Assembly (NCBI GenBank): GCA_944371685.1
Contig: CALVXV010000084.1
Coordinates: forward strand, 1 to 5,174
From: an uncultured Bacilli bacterium
GTDB taxonomy: Bacteria; Bacillota_I; Bacilli_A; RF39; UBA660
Direction: 5' to 3'
DNA: 5,174 bases
Positions 1-5,169 of the stretch are shown here, piece after piece. Both the position numbers and the translations under genes were made by a program. Position 1 is the first letter of the stretch. The number at the start of each line of letters is the position of its first letter. The notes under the pieces are model-generated. The model saw only the letters and a program-made list of their open reading frames with translations. It was not told where the DNA came from and ran no database searches.

Positions 1-188
1 ATAATGGGAACAATATTAGTTATTTTAATTATAGGATATTGACTTGGGATGTTTTCTAATTCATAGTAATTAGGTATTGGTAGATTCATTGGTGGGGTTA
101 TTTTAGTGAAAAAATTAAATTCATGTTCACCATATATTATATAATTGTTTTTTTCTTTATCATTATTTTCAATTGTTATTTGAAACAT
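1..188 (-). CDS. Unrecognised protein, N-terminal part only (runs off the window)
   Basis: An open frame on the minus strand starts with ATG at 188-186 and continues without a stop for 62 codons to the window edge. A good Shine-Dalgarno (AAGGAG, 202-197) lies 8 nt upstream and an extended -10 promoter lies just behind it, so start and strand are well supported. The visible N-terminus begins MFQITIENNDKEK and is rich in Asn, Ile, Lys and Tyr, with a proline-rich stretch around residues 31-40 (ITPPMNLPIP). There is no signal peptide, membrane segment or motif that I recognise. It is transcribed divergently from the comN-rel operon. No function is proposed. Confidence 0.75.
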   Translation of the reverse strand, partial: MFQITIENNDKEKNNYIIYGEHEFNFFTKITPPMNLPIPNYYELENIPSQYPIIKITNIVPI

Positions 189-214
189 ATAATCATCTCC
201 TTAAAGGTGTAAAT

Positions 215-243
215 ATAATATCATGTTTTTTTTAATTAGACAA
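215..243 (-). promoter_or_regulatory. Sigma-A-type promoter for the leftward gene
   Basis: Read on the minus strand, TTGTCT (243-238) and TATTAT (220-215) are separated by exactly 17 bp. TG sits one base before the -10, giving an extended -10 element. The spacer contains a run of eight A. The expected start near 208 leaves a 5' leader of only about 20 nt before the ATG at 188. Confidence 0.6.
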
Positions 244-333
244 TAGTTTATATGGACGATTTTTTTAAGTAATAGGTGCCTTTAGAATAATTATTGGGTA
301 TATTGAAATATAGTAACAAATGGTGACCTTTTT

Positions 334-367
334 GGTCTTTAGGTCTTTAAAATTAATGAAAATTAAT
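334..367 (+). repeat. Two back-to-back tandem direct repeats at the operon promoter
   Basis: GGTCTTTA is repeated perfectly in tandem (334-341 and 342-349). It is followed at once by AAAATTAAT repeated with one G between the copies (349-357 and 359-367), a 10-bp period or about one helical turn. The first pair abuts and overlaps the proposed -35 element, and the second pair fills the spacer up to the -10. Related GGT..CTTT strings occur upstream at 275-283 and 322-331. The position suggests regulator binding sites, but in AT-rich DNA the second pair could be incidental. Confidence 0.45.
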
Positions 368-374
368 ATATAAT
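346..374 (+). promoter_or_regulatory. Promoter of the comN-rel-dtd operon
   Basis: A perfect TATAAT (369-374) has TTTAAA (346-351) 17 bp upstream, a four-of-six match to the -35 consensus. Transcription would begin near 381, giving a leader of about 18 nt with the AGGGG ribosome binding site at 386-390. No other promoter is evident before the later genes of the operon, so this one probably drives all four. Confidence 0.5.
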
Positions 375-398
375 GTTTTATATATAGGGGATGAGATT

Positions 399-671
399 AT
401 GGATTTAGAATTTAATTCTTTAGAAGAACTTTATAATAGGTTGAGGCCAGCTTTGAATACTAAAATGTCAGATCTTAGAGCGAATGGTTATGGGTATTTA
501 AAACCCGAGGATATATGGAATTATTTAAAAGAGACAAAGTGGCATAATAGTCATGATTTAATGCTTAGTGATATGGTAAGTGATATTTTAAATGTCGATA
601 ATGTACTTGTAGATGATTATTTTAAAGAAAAAATAAGTGAAAAAAGTCGAAAAATTTATTTTGATATTTAA
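399..671 (+). CDS. ComN-like post-transcriptional regulator family protein
   Basis: A 90-residue soluble protein that starts at ATG 399, 8 nt behind AGGGG. It resembles the short ComN/YrzD family of Bacilli. The family-like pattern is a helix with LRPAL (15-19), then GY near 30-32, then DIWNYL (38-43), KW (47-48) and LSDMVSDIL (56-64), followed by a charged, variable C-terminus. In Bacillus subtilis, ComN acts after transcription on the late competence comE mRNA and localises with DivIVA at septa and poles; it lies in the same broad chromosomal neighbourhood as relA. Here it is the first gene of the operon and ends 12 nt before rel, so the two are probably co-transcribed. Family assignment is from remembered pattern and synteny. 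Its target in this organism is unknown, and a comE connection should not be assumed. Confidence 0.6.
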   Translation: MDLEFNSLEELYNRLRPALNTKMSDLRANGYGYLKPEDIWNYLKETKWHNSHDLMLSDMVSDILNVDNVLVDDYFKEKISEKSRKIYFDI

Positions 672-683
672 GAAGGTGATTTG

Positions 684-2849
684 ATGAGTAAGCATCAAAA
701 GAATTTAACTATTGAAAAGTTGATGGATAAGGTTAAAAGTTATATTACAGATGAAAAAGAGTTAGCAATTATTGATGAAGCTTATAAGTTTGCTTATGAG
801 AAACATTTTGATCAAAAACGGTTGACGGGAGAACCTTATATTATACATCCTTTAAATGTTGCATATATTTTAACGAGGACTAATGCGGATTATGAGACAT
901 TGTCAGCAGCTTTACTTCATGATGTGGTTGAGGATTGTAATGTTTCTATTCAAGAGATAGAGGAGAGGTTTGGACATAATATTGCTGTACTTGTAGATGG
1001 AGTTACTAAAATTAATAAGCTTAATTTGTCTGGAACAACAGAAGCTTTAATTAATAATCAAAGAAAAATATTGGTTGGTTTATCTGAAGATGTTAGGGTT
1101 ATTATTATTAAACTTGCTGATAGACTTAATAATATGCAGACATTGTTTGTTCATAGTGAGAAGAAACAAAAAGCTACGGCTAGAGAGACTTTAGATATTT
1201 TAACTCCGATAGCAGATAGGCTTGGTATTAATAGTATTAAGCAGGATTTGGAAGAACTTTGTCTACGTTATTTAAAGCCTGATGAGTATTATGATATTGT
1301 AGAGAAACTTAATGCGACAAAAGCAGAACGTGATAATAGTGTAGCTAAGATGATTGAAAGTGTGTCTGAGCTTTTAAATAAACATGATATTAAACATGAG
1401 ATTTTTGGACGTTCTAAGAGTATATATAGTATTTATAAGAAGTTAGAAAAAGGTAAAAGGTTTAGTGATATATATGATTTACTAGCTTTAAGGATTTTAG
1501 TTGATACGGAGCAAGATTGTTATCAAGCTTTAGGAATTATTCATTCTAAATTTAGACCTAAGCCTAAGAGATTTAAGGATTATATTGCGATGCCAAAGAC
1601 AAATATGTATCAATCACTTCATACGACGGTGTTTGGAATTGATGGGCAACTTTATGAAATTCAAATTAGAACTTATGAGATGGATAGAGTGGCAGAATAT
1701 GGTATTGCTTCACATTGGTCTTATAAAGAAAAGGGTTCAGTTAAAGCGGTAATGCAAAATGAGATGGAACAAAAGTTACAGTTTTTTAGAGCTATTATGG
1801 ATTTGAAAAGGGAGCAAGATAATCCTGAAGAATTTGTAAATACAGTTAAAAAAGAGGTTTTTCAAAATACAATTTATGTTTTTACACCGCTTGGTGATGT
1901 TATTGAACTTCCTAATGGCTCTACCCCAATTGATTTTGCTTATAGAGTTCATACAAATGTGGGTGATAAGGCCACGGGAGCTATTGTGAATTCACATATG
2001 GTGCCACTTGATTATGAACTTAAAAGTGATGATATTGTTAAGATTATTACTAATAATAATTCGCCTGGCCCTAGTAGAGAGTGGTTAAATATTGTTAAGA
2101 CAACGCAAGCTAAGAATAAAATAAAAGCTTTCTTTAACCGGGCTAACAAAGAGGAAAACTTGAAAAAAGGTGAAGATATTTTAAGTAAAGAATTACGTAA
2201 ACAAAAAATAAGTAATGATGAGTTTTTTGATGATGAAAAGATTAAGAAGTTACTTACTGATTTAAAGTTTAATTCAATAAATGAACTTTATGGTAATTTA
2301 GGTAGTGGAAAGTTATCTATAAATACAGTTATGGATAATTATTTGAAAAAGGAAGTTAGTAAGGAAGAAAAAATAATTGAGAAGGCTACTAAAGGTAGTC
2401 AAAAACAAAATGTAAGTAATAGTTTGGTTTCTATTGCTGGTATTCAAGATATTAAAGTAAACTTAGCTTCTTGTTGTAATCCGGTACCTGGTGATAGGAT
2501 TGTTGGTTATATTACAAAAGGTTATGGTGTGACAGTGCATAGAATGGTGTGTCCTAATGTAGCTGAACTTGATGAGAGATTGATTGAGGTTAAATGGAAT
2601 ACAGATAATAGCAAGTTACCTACTACTATACTGGTTAGATCTAATGGTCTTAATAATACTTTGATTGATATTATTTCAAAGACGACTAATAATGATATTC
2701 CAGTTAGGCAGTTTAATAGTCACCGCTCTAAAGAGGATGAGGCGATTGAAATGACTGTGCTTGTTAATAATAAAGAGCAACTTTTAAAACTTATGAATGA
2801 TATTAAGATGATACCTGAGGTTACAGATGTTGAGAGGTTAATAAAATGA
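684..2849 (+). CDS. rel: Bifunctional (p)ppGpp synthetase/hydrolase Rel (long RSH)
   Basis: This enzyme makes (p)ppGpp from ATP and GTP/GDP on starved ribosomes and also hydrolyses it, so it sets the stringent response. At 721 residues it is full length for the family. Domain order, numbered from the ATG at 684: HD hydrolase with the first His near 55 (IIHP), HDVVED at 79-84 and LADRLNN at 145-150, so the hydrolase residues look intact. The synthetase follows, with GRSKSIYSIYKK (242-253), DIYDLLALRI (262-271), the MYQSLHTT segment (308-315) and EIQIRT (325-330). Next come a TGS domain (about 397-457), a helical region, a zinc-finger-like segment with Cys-Cys at 597-598, His 619 and Cys 623, and a C-terminal ACT domain (about 647-720). 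I chose ATG 684 over TTG 681 because AAGG at 673-676 is then 7 nt away. The stop overlaps the dtd start in ATGA. With both activities intact it may be the only long RSH of the cell. Confidence 0.97.
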   Translation: MSKHQKNLTIEKLMDKVKSYITDEKELAIIDEAYKFAYEKHFDQKRLTGEPYIIHPLNVAYILTRTNADYETLSAALLHDVVEDCNVSIQEIEERFGHNIAVLVDGVTKINKLNLSGTTEALINNQRKILVGLSEDVRVIIIKLADRLNNMQTLFVHSEKKQKATARETLDILTPIADRLGINSIKQDLEELCLRYLKPDEYYDIVEKLNATKAERDNSVAKMIESVSELLNKHDIKHEIFGRSKSIYSIYKKLEKGKRFSDIYDLLALRILVDTEQDCYQALGIIHSKFRPKPKRFKDYIAMPKTNMYQSLHTTVFGIDGQLYEIQIRTYEMDRVAEYGIASHWSYKEKGSVKAVMQNEMEQKLQFFRAIMDLKREQDNPEEFVNTVKKEVFQNTIYVFTPLGDVIELPNGSTPIDFAYRVHTNVGDKATGAIVNSHMVPLDYELKSDDIVKIITNNNSPGPSREWLNIVKTTQAKNKIKAFFNRANKEENLKKGEDILSKELRKQKISNDEFFDDEKIKKLLTDLKFNSINELYGNLGSGKLSINTVMDNYLKKEVSKEEKIIEKATKGSQKQNVSNSLVSIAGIQDIKVNLASCCNPVPGDRIVGYITKGYGVTVHRMVCPNVAELDERLIEVKWNTDNSKLPTTILVRSNGLNNTLIDIISKTTNNDIPVRQFNSHRSKEDEAIEMTVLVNNKEQLLKLMNDIKMIPEVTDVERLIK

Positions 2850-3295
2850 GAATACTTGTTCAAAGAAGTTTGAAATCTAGTGTTTCAGTAGATGGTAAGG
2901 TTATTGGTAAAATTGATAGTGGGCTTGTGTTATTTGTTGGTTTTACTTTTGGTGATAGTGAGAAGGAAATAGATTATTTGGTTAATAAAGCTTTACATTT
3001 ACGTATTTTTGATGATGAAAATGGAGTTATGAATAAATCTATATTAGATATTGGTGGGAATATTTTAAGTATTTCACAATTTACATTATATGCGGATAGT
3101 AAGAAGGGAAATAGACCGAGTTATGCGGAAGCATTAGATAGTATAAAAGCTTTTAAATTATATAAAATATTTAATGAAAGACTTAGTAAATTTGTAAATG
3201 TTGAGACAGGCTTATTTGGAGCAGAGATGCTTGTAAACATCCAAAATGATGGTCCAGTGACAATTTTGTTAGAAAAGGTGAGTTTAAATGATTAA
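2846..3295 (+). CDS. dtd: D-aminoacyl-tRNA deacylase (DTD)
   Basis: This enzyme cleaves D-amino acids, and also glycine mischarged on tRNA-Ala, from tRNA in the cytoplasm, so they do not enter translation. The 149-residue length is normal for the family. It shows the start MRILVQR, the SQFTLYA motif (77-83), a GLFGAEM segment (122-128) and NDGPVT (134-139), which carries the Gly-cisPro chirality-checking motif at 136-137. The start overlaps the rel stop by 4 nt (ATGA), and an AGAGG at 2833-2837 inside rel provides a ribosome binding site, so translation is probably coupled. rel-dtd adjacency is common in Bacillota. No truncation or missing motif is seen. Confidence 0.96.
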   Translation: MRILVQRSLKSSVSVDGKVIGKIDSGLVLFVGFTFGDSEKEIDYLVNKALHLRIFDDENGVMNKSILDIGGNILSISQFTLYADSKKGNRPSYAEALDSIKAFKLYKIFNERLSKFVNVETGLFGAEMLVNIQNDGPVTILLEKVSLND

Positions 3296-4355
3296 AAATA
3301 GAATAGATTTTAAACTAATTAATTTTGTGCTAATGGTTTTAGCGGTTTATTTAATTTATCAAACGAGAGATTTTTGGATTGGAACAATTAGTTTAATTTT
3401 TAATATTTTACTGCCTTTTTTTATCGCTTTTGTGATAGCTTATGCGTTTTATCCGATAGTTAAAAAACTTACTGATAAAAATGTCCCTAAGGGATTAGCA
3501 ATGTTTTTAGTGGTAGGTGGTGCGATTGGAATTGTAATATTAATTTTTGCTTTAATTACACCAACTATTATGAGTCAACTTACAAGTTTATTTAATGGTA
3601 TTATTTCATTTTTGCGTGAACTTTCATCTGATTATAATATTAATTTTAAAGATATTCAAAATACTTTATCAATTGGATTTAATAATGCACTTGAGAAAAT
3701 TGGAACTTATATTTCTAATGGAGCAATTAGTTTTATTGGTGTGTCTATTGATTATATTTCTAAAATATTTATTATTTTAGCTTCGTTTATTTATTTTTTG
3801 GCTGATATGGATAAGATAAGAGAATTTATTAAAGAGTATTTAATTAGAAGAAGTAAGAAGATTTATAATTATGTGGCTCTTATTGATGATGAAATGCGAA
3901 AATATATTGTGGGATTTATGAAAATTGTTGTAATTTCGTTTTTCGAATATACAGTGGTTTATACACTTATTGGTCATCCAAATGCGCTTATGCTTGGAAC
4001 TTTAGCTGCTTTAGGTAATTTGATTCCATATTTTGGTGGAATTTTTACAAATATTGTAGCGGCAATTACAGCATTTGTAATAAGTCCAGCTTTGTTTATT
4101 AAAACGTGTATTGTATTTGTAGTATTTTCAGCTGTTGATGGTTATATTATTAATCCTTTTGTATATGGTAATAGTAATCAGGTTCATCCACTAGTGGTTA
4201 TTATTTCGGTGTTTGCTGGTGGTGCATTACTGGGAGTACTTGGTATTGTTATTTCATTACCGGTGGCTATAATTGCGATTGCAACATTTAAGTATTTTAA
4301 AAATGATATTATGAATATGAATAAGAAAAGAAAACGTTATAAGATTATAAGATAA
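3288..4355 (+). CDS. AI-2E family transporter (TqsA/YdiK-like membrane protein)
   Basis: A 355-residue polytopic membrane protein. Hydrophobic segments lie at about 10-27, 34-57, 68-92, 145-172, 206-228, 231-250, 252-288 and 300-335, in line with the two-block plan of this family. The most recognisable stretches are GNLIPYFGG (243-251), an INPFVYG segment (288-294), HPLVVIISVFAGG (300-312) and GVLGIVISLPVA (316-327), all hallmarks of the AI-2E/UPF0118 family. A soluble loop rich in charged residues lies at about 173-205. The C-terminal tail is very basic (NKKRKRYK) and should be cytoplasmic. Members have been proposed to export autoinducer-2 or other small solutes or ions; the substrate here cannot be read from the sequence. 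Its ATG lies inside the end of dtd (8-nt overlap) with AGGTG at 3276-3280 as ribosome binding site, so it is co-translated with dtd. It is the last gene of the operon. Confidence 0.9.
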   Translation: MIKNRIDFKLINFVLMVLAVYLIYQTRDFWIGTISLIFNILLPFFIAFVIAYAFYPIVKKLTDKNVPKGLAMFLVVGGAIGIVILIFALITPTIMSQLTSLFNGIISFLRELSSDYNINFKDIQNTLSIGFNNALEKIGTYISNGAISFIGVSIDYISKIFIILASFIYFLADMDKIREFIKEYLIRRSKKIYNYVALIDDEMRKYIVGFMKIVVISFFEYTVVYTLIGHPNALMLGTLAALGNLIPYFGGIFTNIVAAITAFVISPALFIKTCIVFVVFSAVDGYIINPFVYGNSNQVHPLVVIISVFAGGALLGVLGIVISLPVAIIAIATFKYFKNDIMNMNKKRKRYKIIR

Positions 4356-4384
4356 ACGAGTAAAATTTTTGTTTACTCGTTTTT
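4354..4384 (+). terminator. Intrinsic terminator of the operon
   Basis: A perfect 11-bp stem (4354-4364 with 4372-4382, core ACGAGTAAA/TTTACTCGT) closes a 7-nt loop and ends in five T (4380-4384). The left arm includes the last two bases of the AI-2E stop codon, so transcription ends directly after the gene. Confidence 0.88.
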
Positions 4385-4421
4385 AATACATAAGTAAAGT
4401 GTATTTATAAAATGGGCTTGG

Positions 4422-4618
4422 TTTAGTTATTATTCACAGTCGTTTTTGAAAAATATGATAAAGACCAATATTTATAAGGATTTGTTCAATTTTTCTAAAA
4501 TTTCATCAGAACCACCATTTTTATAAAATTGAGAATGAATTATTAAAAAATAATATCAATTTACTATCAAAATGGTAAATATTAAATTTCATAAATTCAG
4601 CTGTGAATAGTAACAAAA
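4422..4618. repeat. 18-bp imperfect inverted repeat, 197 bp end to end
   Basis: TTTAGTTATTATTCACAG at 4422-4439 matches the reverse complement of 4601-4618 at 16 of 18 positions, with the 14-bp core differing once. The arms lie 161 bp apart. The right arm interrupts the short minus-strand frame at its codon for Cys 23. This could be the terminal repeat of a MITE-like insertion or an inner repeat of the larger remnant. No flanking duplication is evident. Confidence 0.55.
4472..4555 (-). pseudogene. Protein-like C-terminal fragment, no start codon
   Basis: An open stretch after TGA (4558-4556) runs to TAA (4474-4472) and reads in part SQFYKNGGSDEILEKLNKSL. Its charge pattern and predicted helix look like the end of a real protein rather than chance AT-rich translation. 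It has no start codon or ribosome binding site and is in a different frame from the 30-codon ORF upstream. It is best explained as the 3' end of a gene, possibly a transposase, that lost its middle. Identity is not known. Confidence 0.3.
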
Positions 4619-4727
4619 ATTACTAAAAAAATTTCGAAAACTATTTACAATACTATCAAAATTATTATATACTTTATTCATGAAATGGCCTCCTTTTGTA
4701 CTTTACAAATTTATAATATCAAAATTA
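4562..4727. repeat. Three dispersed direct copies of TATCAAAAT
   Basis: TACTATCAAAAT occurs at 4562-4573 and 4651-4662, and TATCAAAATTA at 4654-4664 and 4717-4727. The shared core TATCAAAAT therefore appears at 4565, 4654 and 4717 in the same orientation. The spacing is uneven (89 and 63 bp). The copies may be protein-binding sites at the element end, or simply AT-rich coincidence. Confidence 0.35.
4589..4681 (-). pseudogene. 30-codon ORF with strong RBS, probable broken transposase start
   Basis: On the minus strand ATG 4681-4679 follows AAAGGAGG by 7 nt and opens a 30-residue frame (MNKVYNNFDSIVNSF, then RNFFSNFCYYSQLNL) that stops at 4591-4589. The promoter and ribosome binding site are much better than chance would give. 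The peptide resembles the amphipathic N-terminus of some DDE transposases, but this is an impression and not an identification. The stop and the downstream fragment in another frame suggest internal deletion or frameshift. The alternative is a genuine 30-residue small protein. Confidence 0.4.
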
Positions 4728-4738
4728 GGCCATTTCAT
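4680..4738 (-). repeat. 12-bp perfect inverted repeat covering an RBS and start codon
   Basis: ATGAAATGGCCT (4680-4691) is the exact reverse complement of 4727-4738. A further 5 bp (4694-4698 with 4720-4724) stacks after a 2x2 internal loop. In minus-strand RNA the downstream arm contains the last bases of the Shine-Dalgarno and the first two bases of the ATG at 4681, so folding would block translation of the short ORF. RNA starting at the internal promoter (about 4706) lacks the upstream arm and would stay open. Confidence 0.6.
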
Positions 4739-4741
4739 CAA
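4713..4741 (-). promoter_or_regulatory. Leftward promoter at the edge of the element remnant
   Basis: On the minus strand TTGATG (4741-4736) and TATTAT (4718-4713) are 17 bp apart, and TG one base before the -10 makes it extended. The -35 lies at the outer border of the proposed element and the -10 lies inside the hairpin loop. The expected start near 4706 leaves about 25 nt before the ATG at 4681. Confidence 0.45.
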
Positions 4742-4752
4742 ATATGAGATAC

Positions 4753-4786
4753 AAATGAGGGATAGAGTATAATATCCCTTGTTTTT
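4753..4786 (+). terminator. Second intrinsic terminator, upstream of the T-box unit
   Basis: AGGGATA (4758-4764) pairs with TATCCCT (4773-4779). Two G-U and about three A-U pairs extend the stem to 4753/4784, with an 8-nt loop. Five T (4782-4786) follow on the plus strand; the minus-strand side lacks a T run. It would stop rightward read-through before the T-box promoter. No plus-strand gene lies directly before it. Confidence 0.65.
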
Positions 4787-4862
4787 CTTATATAAAAACT
4801 GTCCAGTGATAAGTTTATTCTTGAATAGAGTGACAGTAGATTAATAAATACATATAATATCT

Positions 4863-4890
4863 TTGACAAGATGGATATAAATGTGATAAT
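4863..4890 (+). promoter_or_regulatory. Promoter of the T-box leader
   Basis: A consensus TTGACA (4863-4868) is followed 16 bp later by GATAAT (4885-4890), with TG one base before it as an extended -10. The start is expected near 4897, immediately before T-box Stem I. Confidence 0.65.
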
Positions 4891-4896
4891 ATTGAT

Positions 4897-5093
4897 GTGT
4901 AAATTGATGACGAAAGAATATTAAATATTTCCTCATATAAAGCGAGCTTGGGTGGTGGAAGCAAGTTATGATAGTATTTAATTCCTACTTTCAGAGAGAA
5001 ATGTAAACATTTCCGGGTAAAACCGTTATATTTAATTAAGTAAATAAAAGGATGGTACCGTGCTTATGCACTCCTGTGTATCATTCTTTTTTT
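4897..5093 (+). promoter_or_regulatory. T-box riboswitch leader, probably proline-specific (CCU specifier)
   Basis: The leader binds a matching tRNA and lets RNA polymerase pass its terminator only when the tRNA is uncharged. Stem I: GAAAG 4912-4916 pairs with CTTTC 4988-4992, and ATTAAATA 4920-4927 with 4975-4982. Above this is the distal region with the typical GGTGGTGGAAGC (4951-4962) between GCTTG and CAAG. The specifier loop between the two lower helices reads T-CCT-A (4983-4987), giving CCU (4984-4986), a proline codon followed by the usual A. A Stem III hairpin lies at 4998-5013 (GAAATG/CATTTC). The T-box AGGATGGTACCGTG is at 5049-5062. Antiterminator: AGGA 5049-5052 with TCCT 5072-5075, bulge TGGTACC, GTGC 5060-5063 with GCAC 5068-5071. 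The UGGU pairs with an ACCA end, so the tRNA discriminator is A, as in tRNA-Pro and unlike His (C) or Ser (G). UCC (Ser), one base earlier, is the alternative reading. Confidence 0.88.
5046..5093 (+). terminator. T-box leader terminator
   Basis: AAAAGGATGGTAC (5046-5058) pairs with GTATCATTCTTTT (5078-5090) over 13 bp including two G-U pairs, and the T run spans 5087-5093. The left arm is the T-box itself, so this helix and the antiterminator cannot coexist. The GTGC/GCAC helix may persist inside the loop. Confidence 0.8.
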
Positions 5094-5124
5094 ATCTACT
5101 AGGAATTTGCTTTGTAAAAAAGTA

Positions 5125-5153
5125 TTTACAAGAACAAACGTTTGTGATATACT
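5125..5153 (+). promoter_or_regulatory. Strong second promoter after the T-box terminator
   Basis: TTTACA (5125-5130) and TATACT (5148-5153) are separated by 17 bp, with TG at 5145-5146 as extended -10. Each hexamer matches five of six consensus bases. The start would be near 5160, with the ribosome binding site GAAGG following at the window end. It allows expression of the downstream gene independently of the T-box. Confidence 0.68.
5131..5145 (+). promoter_or_regulatory. LexA/SOS-box-like operator in the promoter spacer
   Basis: AGAACAAACGTTTG (5131-5144) matches the Bacillus-type SOS box CGAACRNRYGTTYG at 13 of 14 positions. It overlaps a perfect 12-bp palindrome ACAAACGTTTGT (5134-5145). 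It fills the space between -35 and -10, where a bound repressor would block RNA polymerase. The centre of the perfect palindrome is shifted by 2 bp from the centre of the SOS box, so another dimeric repressor remains possible. Confidence 0.55.
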
Positions 5154-5169
5154 GAGTGTATCAAAGATT

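Larger units (their letters stand above)
4409..4738 (-). mobile_element. Probable remnant of a small insertion sequence, internally deleted
   Basis: This stretch has no intact gene of normal length but looks like the two ends of a transposable element read on the minus strand. At its upstream end there is a promoter, a perfect AAAGGAGG and a 30-codon frame that stops early. Further on is a second protein-like frame ending at 4472. The outer edges show related inverted sequences: AAATGGGCT (4410-4418) against AGGCCATTT (4727-4735), 8 of 9 matching. Weaker similarity continues inward. I see no clear target-site duplication, so the borders are approximate. Family cannot be assigned, and decayed intergenic DNA is the alternative. 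Confidence 0.4.

Noticed and set aside
681..683. TTG as an alternative start for rel
   Set aside because: It lies only 4 nt behind AAGG. ATG at 684 has normal 7-nt spacing and is the common start codon, and nothing is gained from one extra residue.
2847..2849. TGA read as tryptophan (Mycoplasma code) extending rel
   Set aside because: rel ends normally after its ACT domain at this codon, in an ATGA overlap with dtd, and tryptophan codons in these genes are TGG.
3595..3780. 61-codon frame inside the AI-2E family gene
   Set aside because: It is an out-of-frame shadow of a strong membrane-protein gene, lacks a ribosome binding site and is rich in Leu/Ile because of the overlapping hydrophobic codons.
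4436..4618. A CRISPR-like or iteron array in the repeat-rich stretch
   Set aside because: Repeat copies are short, unevenly spaced and partly inverted; there are no regular spacers.
4798..4837. ACTGTC/GACAGT inverted repeat before the T-box promoter
   Set aside because: The arms are only 6 bp with a 28-nt loop that shows no consistent pairing, so chance is sufficient in this DNA.
4983..4985. UCC (serine) as the T-box specifier
   Set aside because: It is one base off the expected register, is followed by U rather than a purine, and tRNA-Ser has discriminator G, which would need UGGC in the bulge where UGGU is found.
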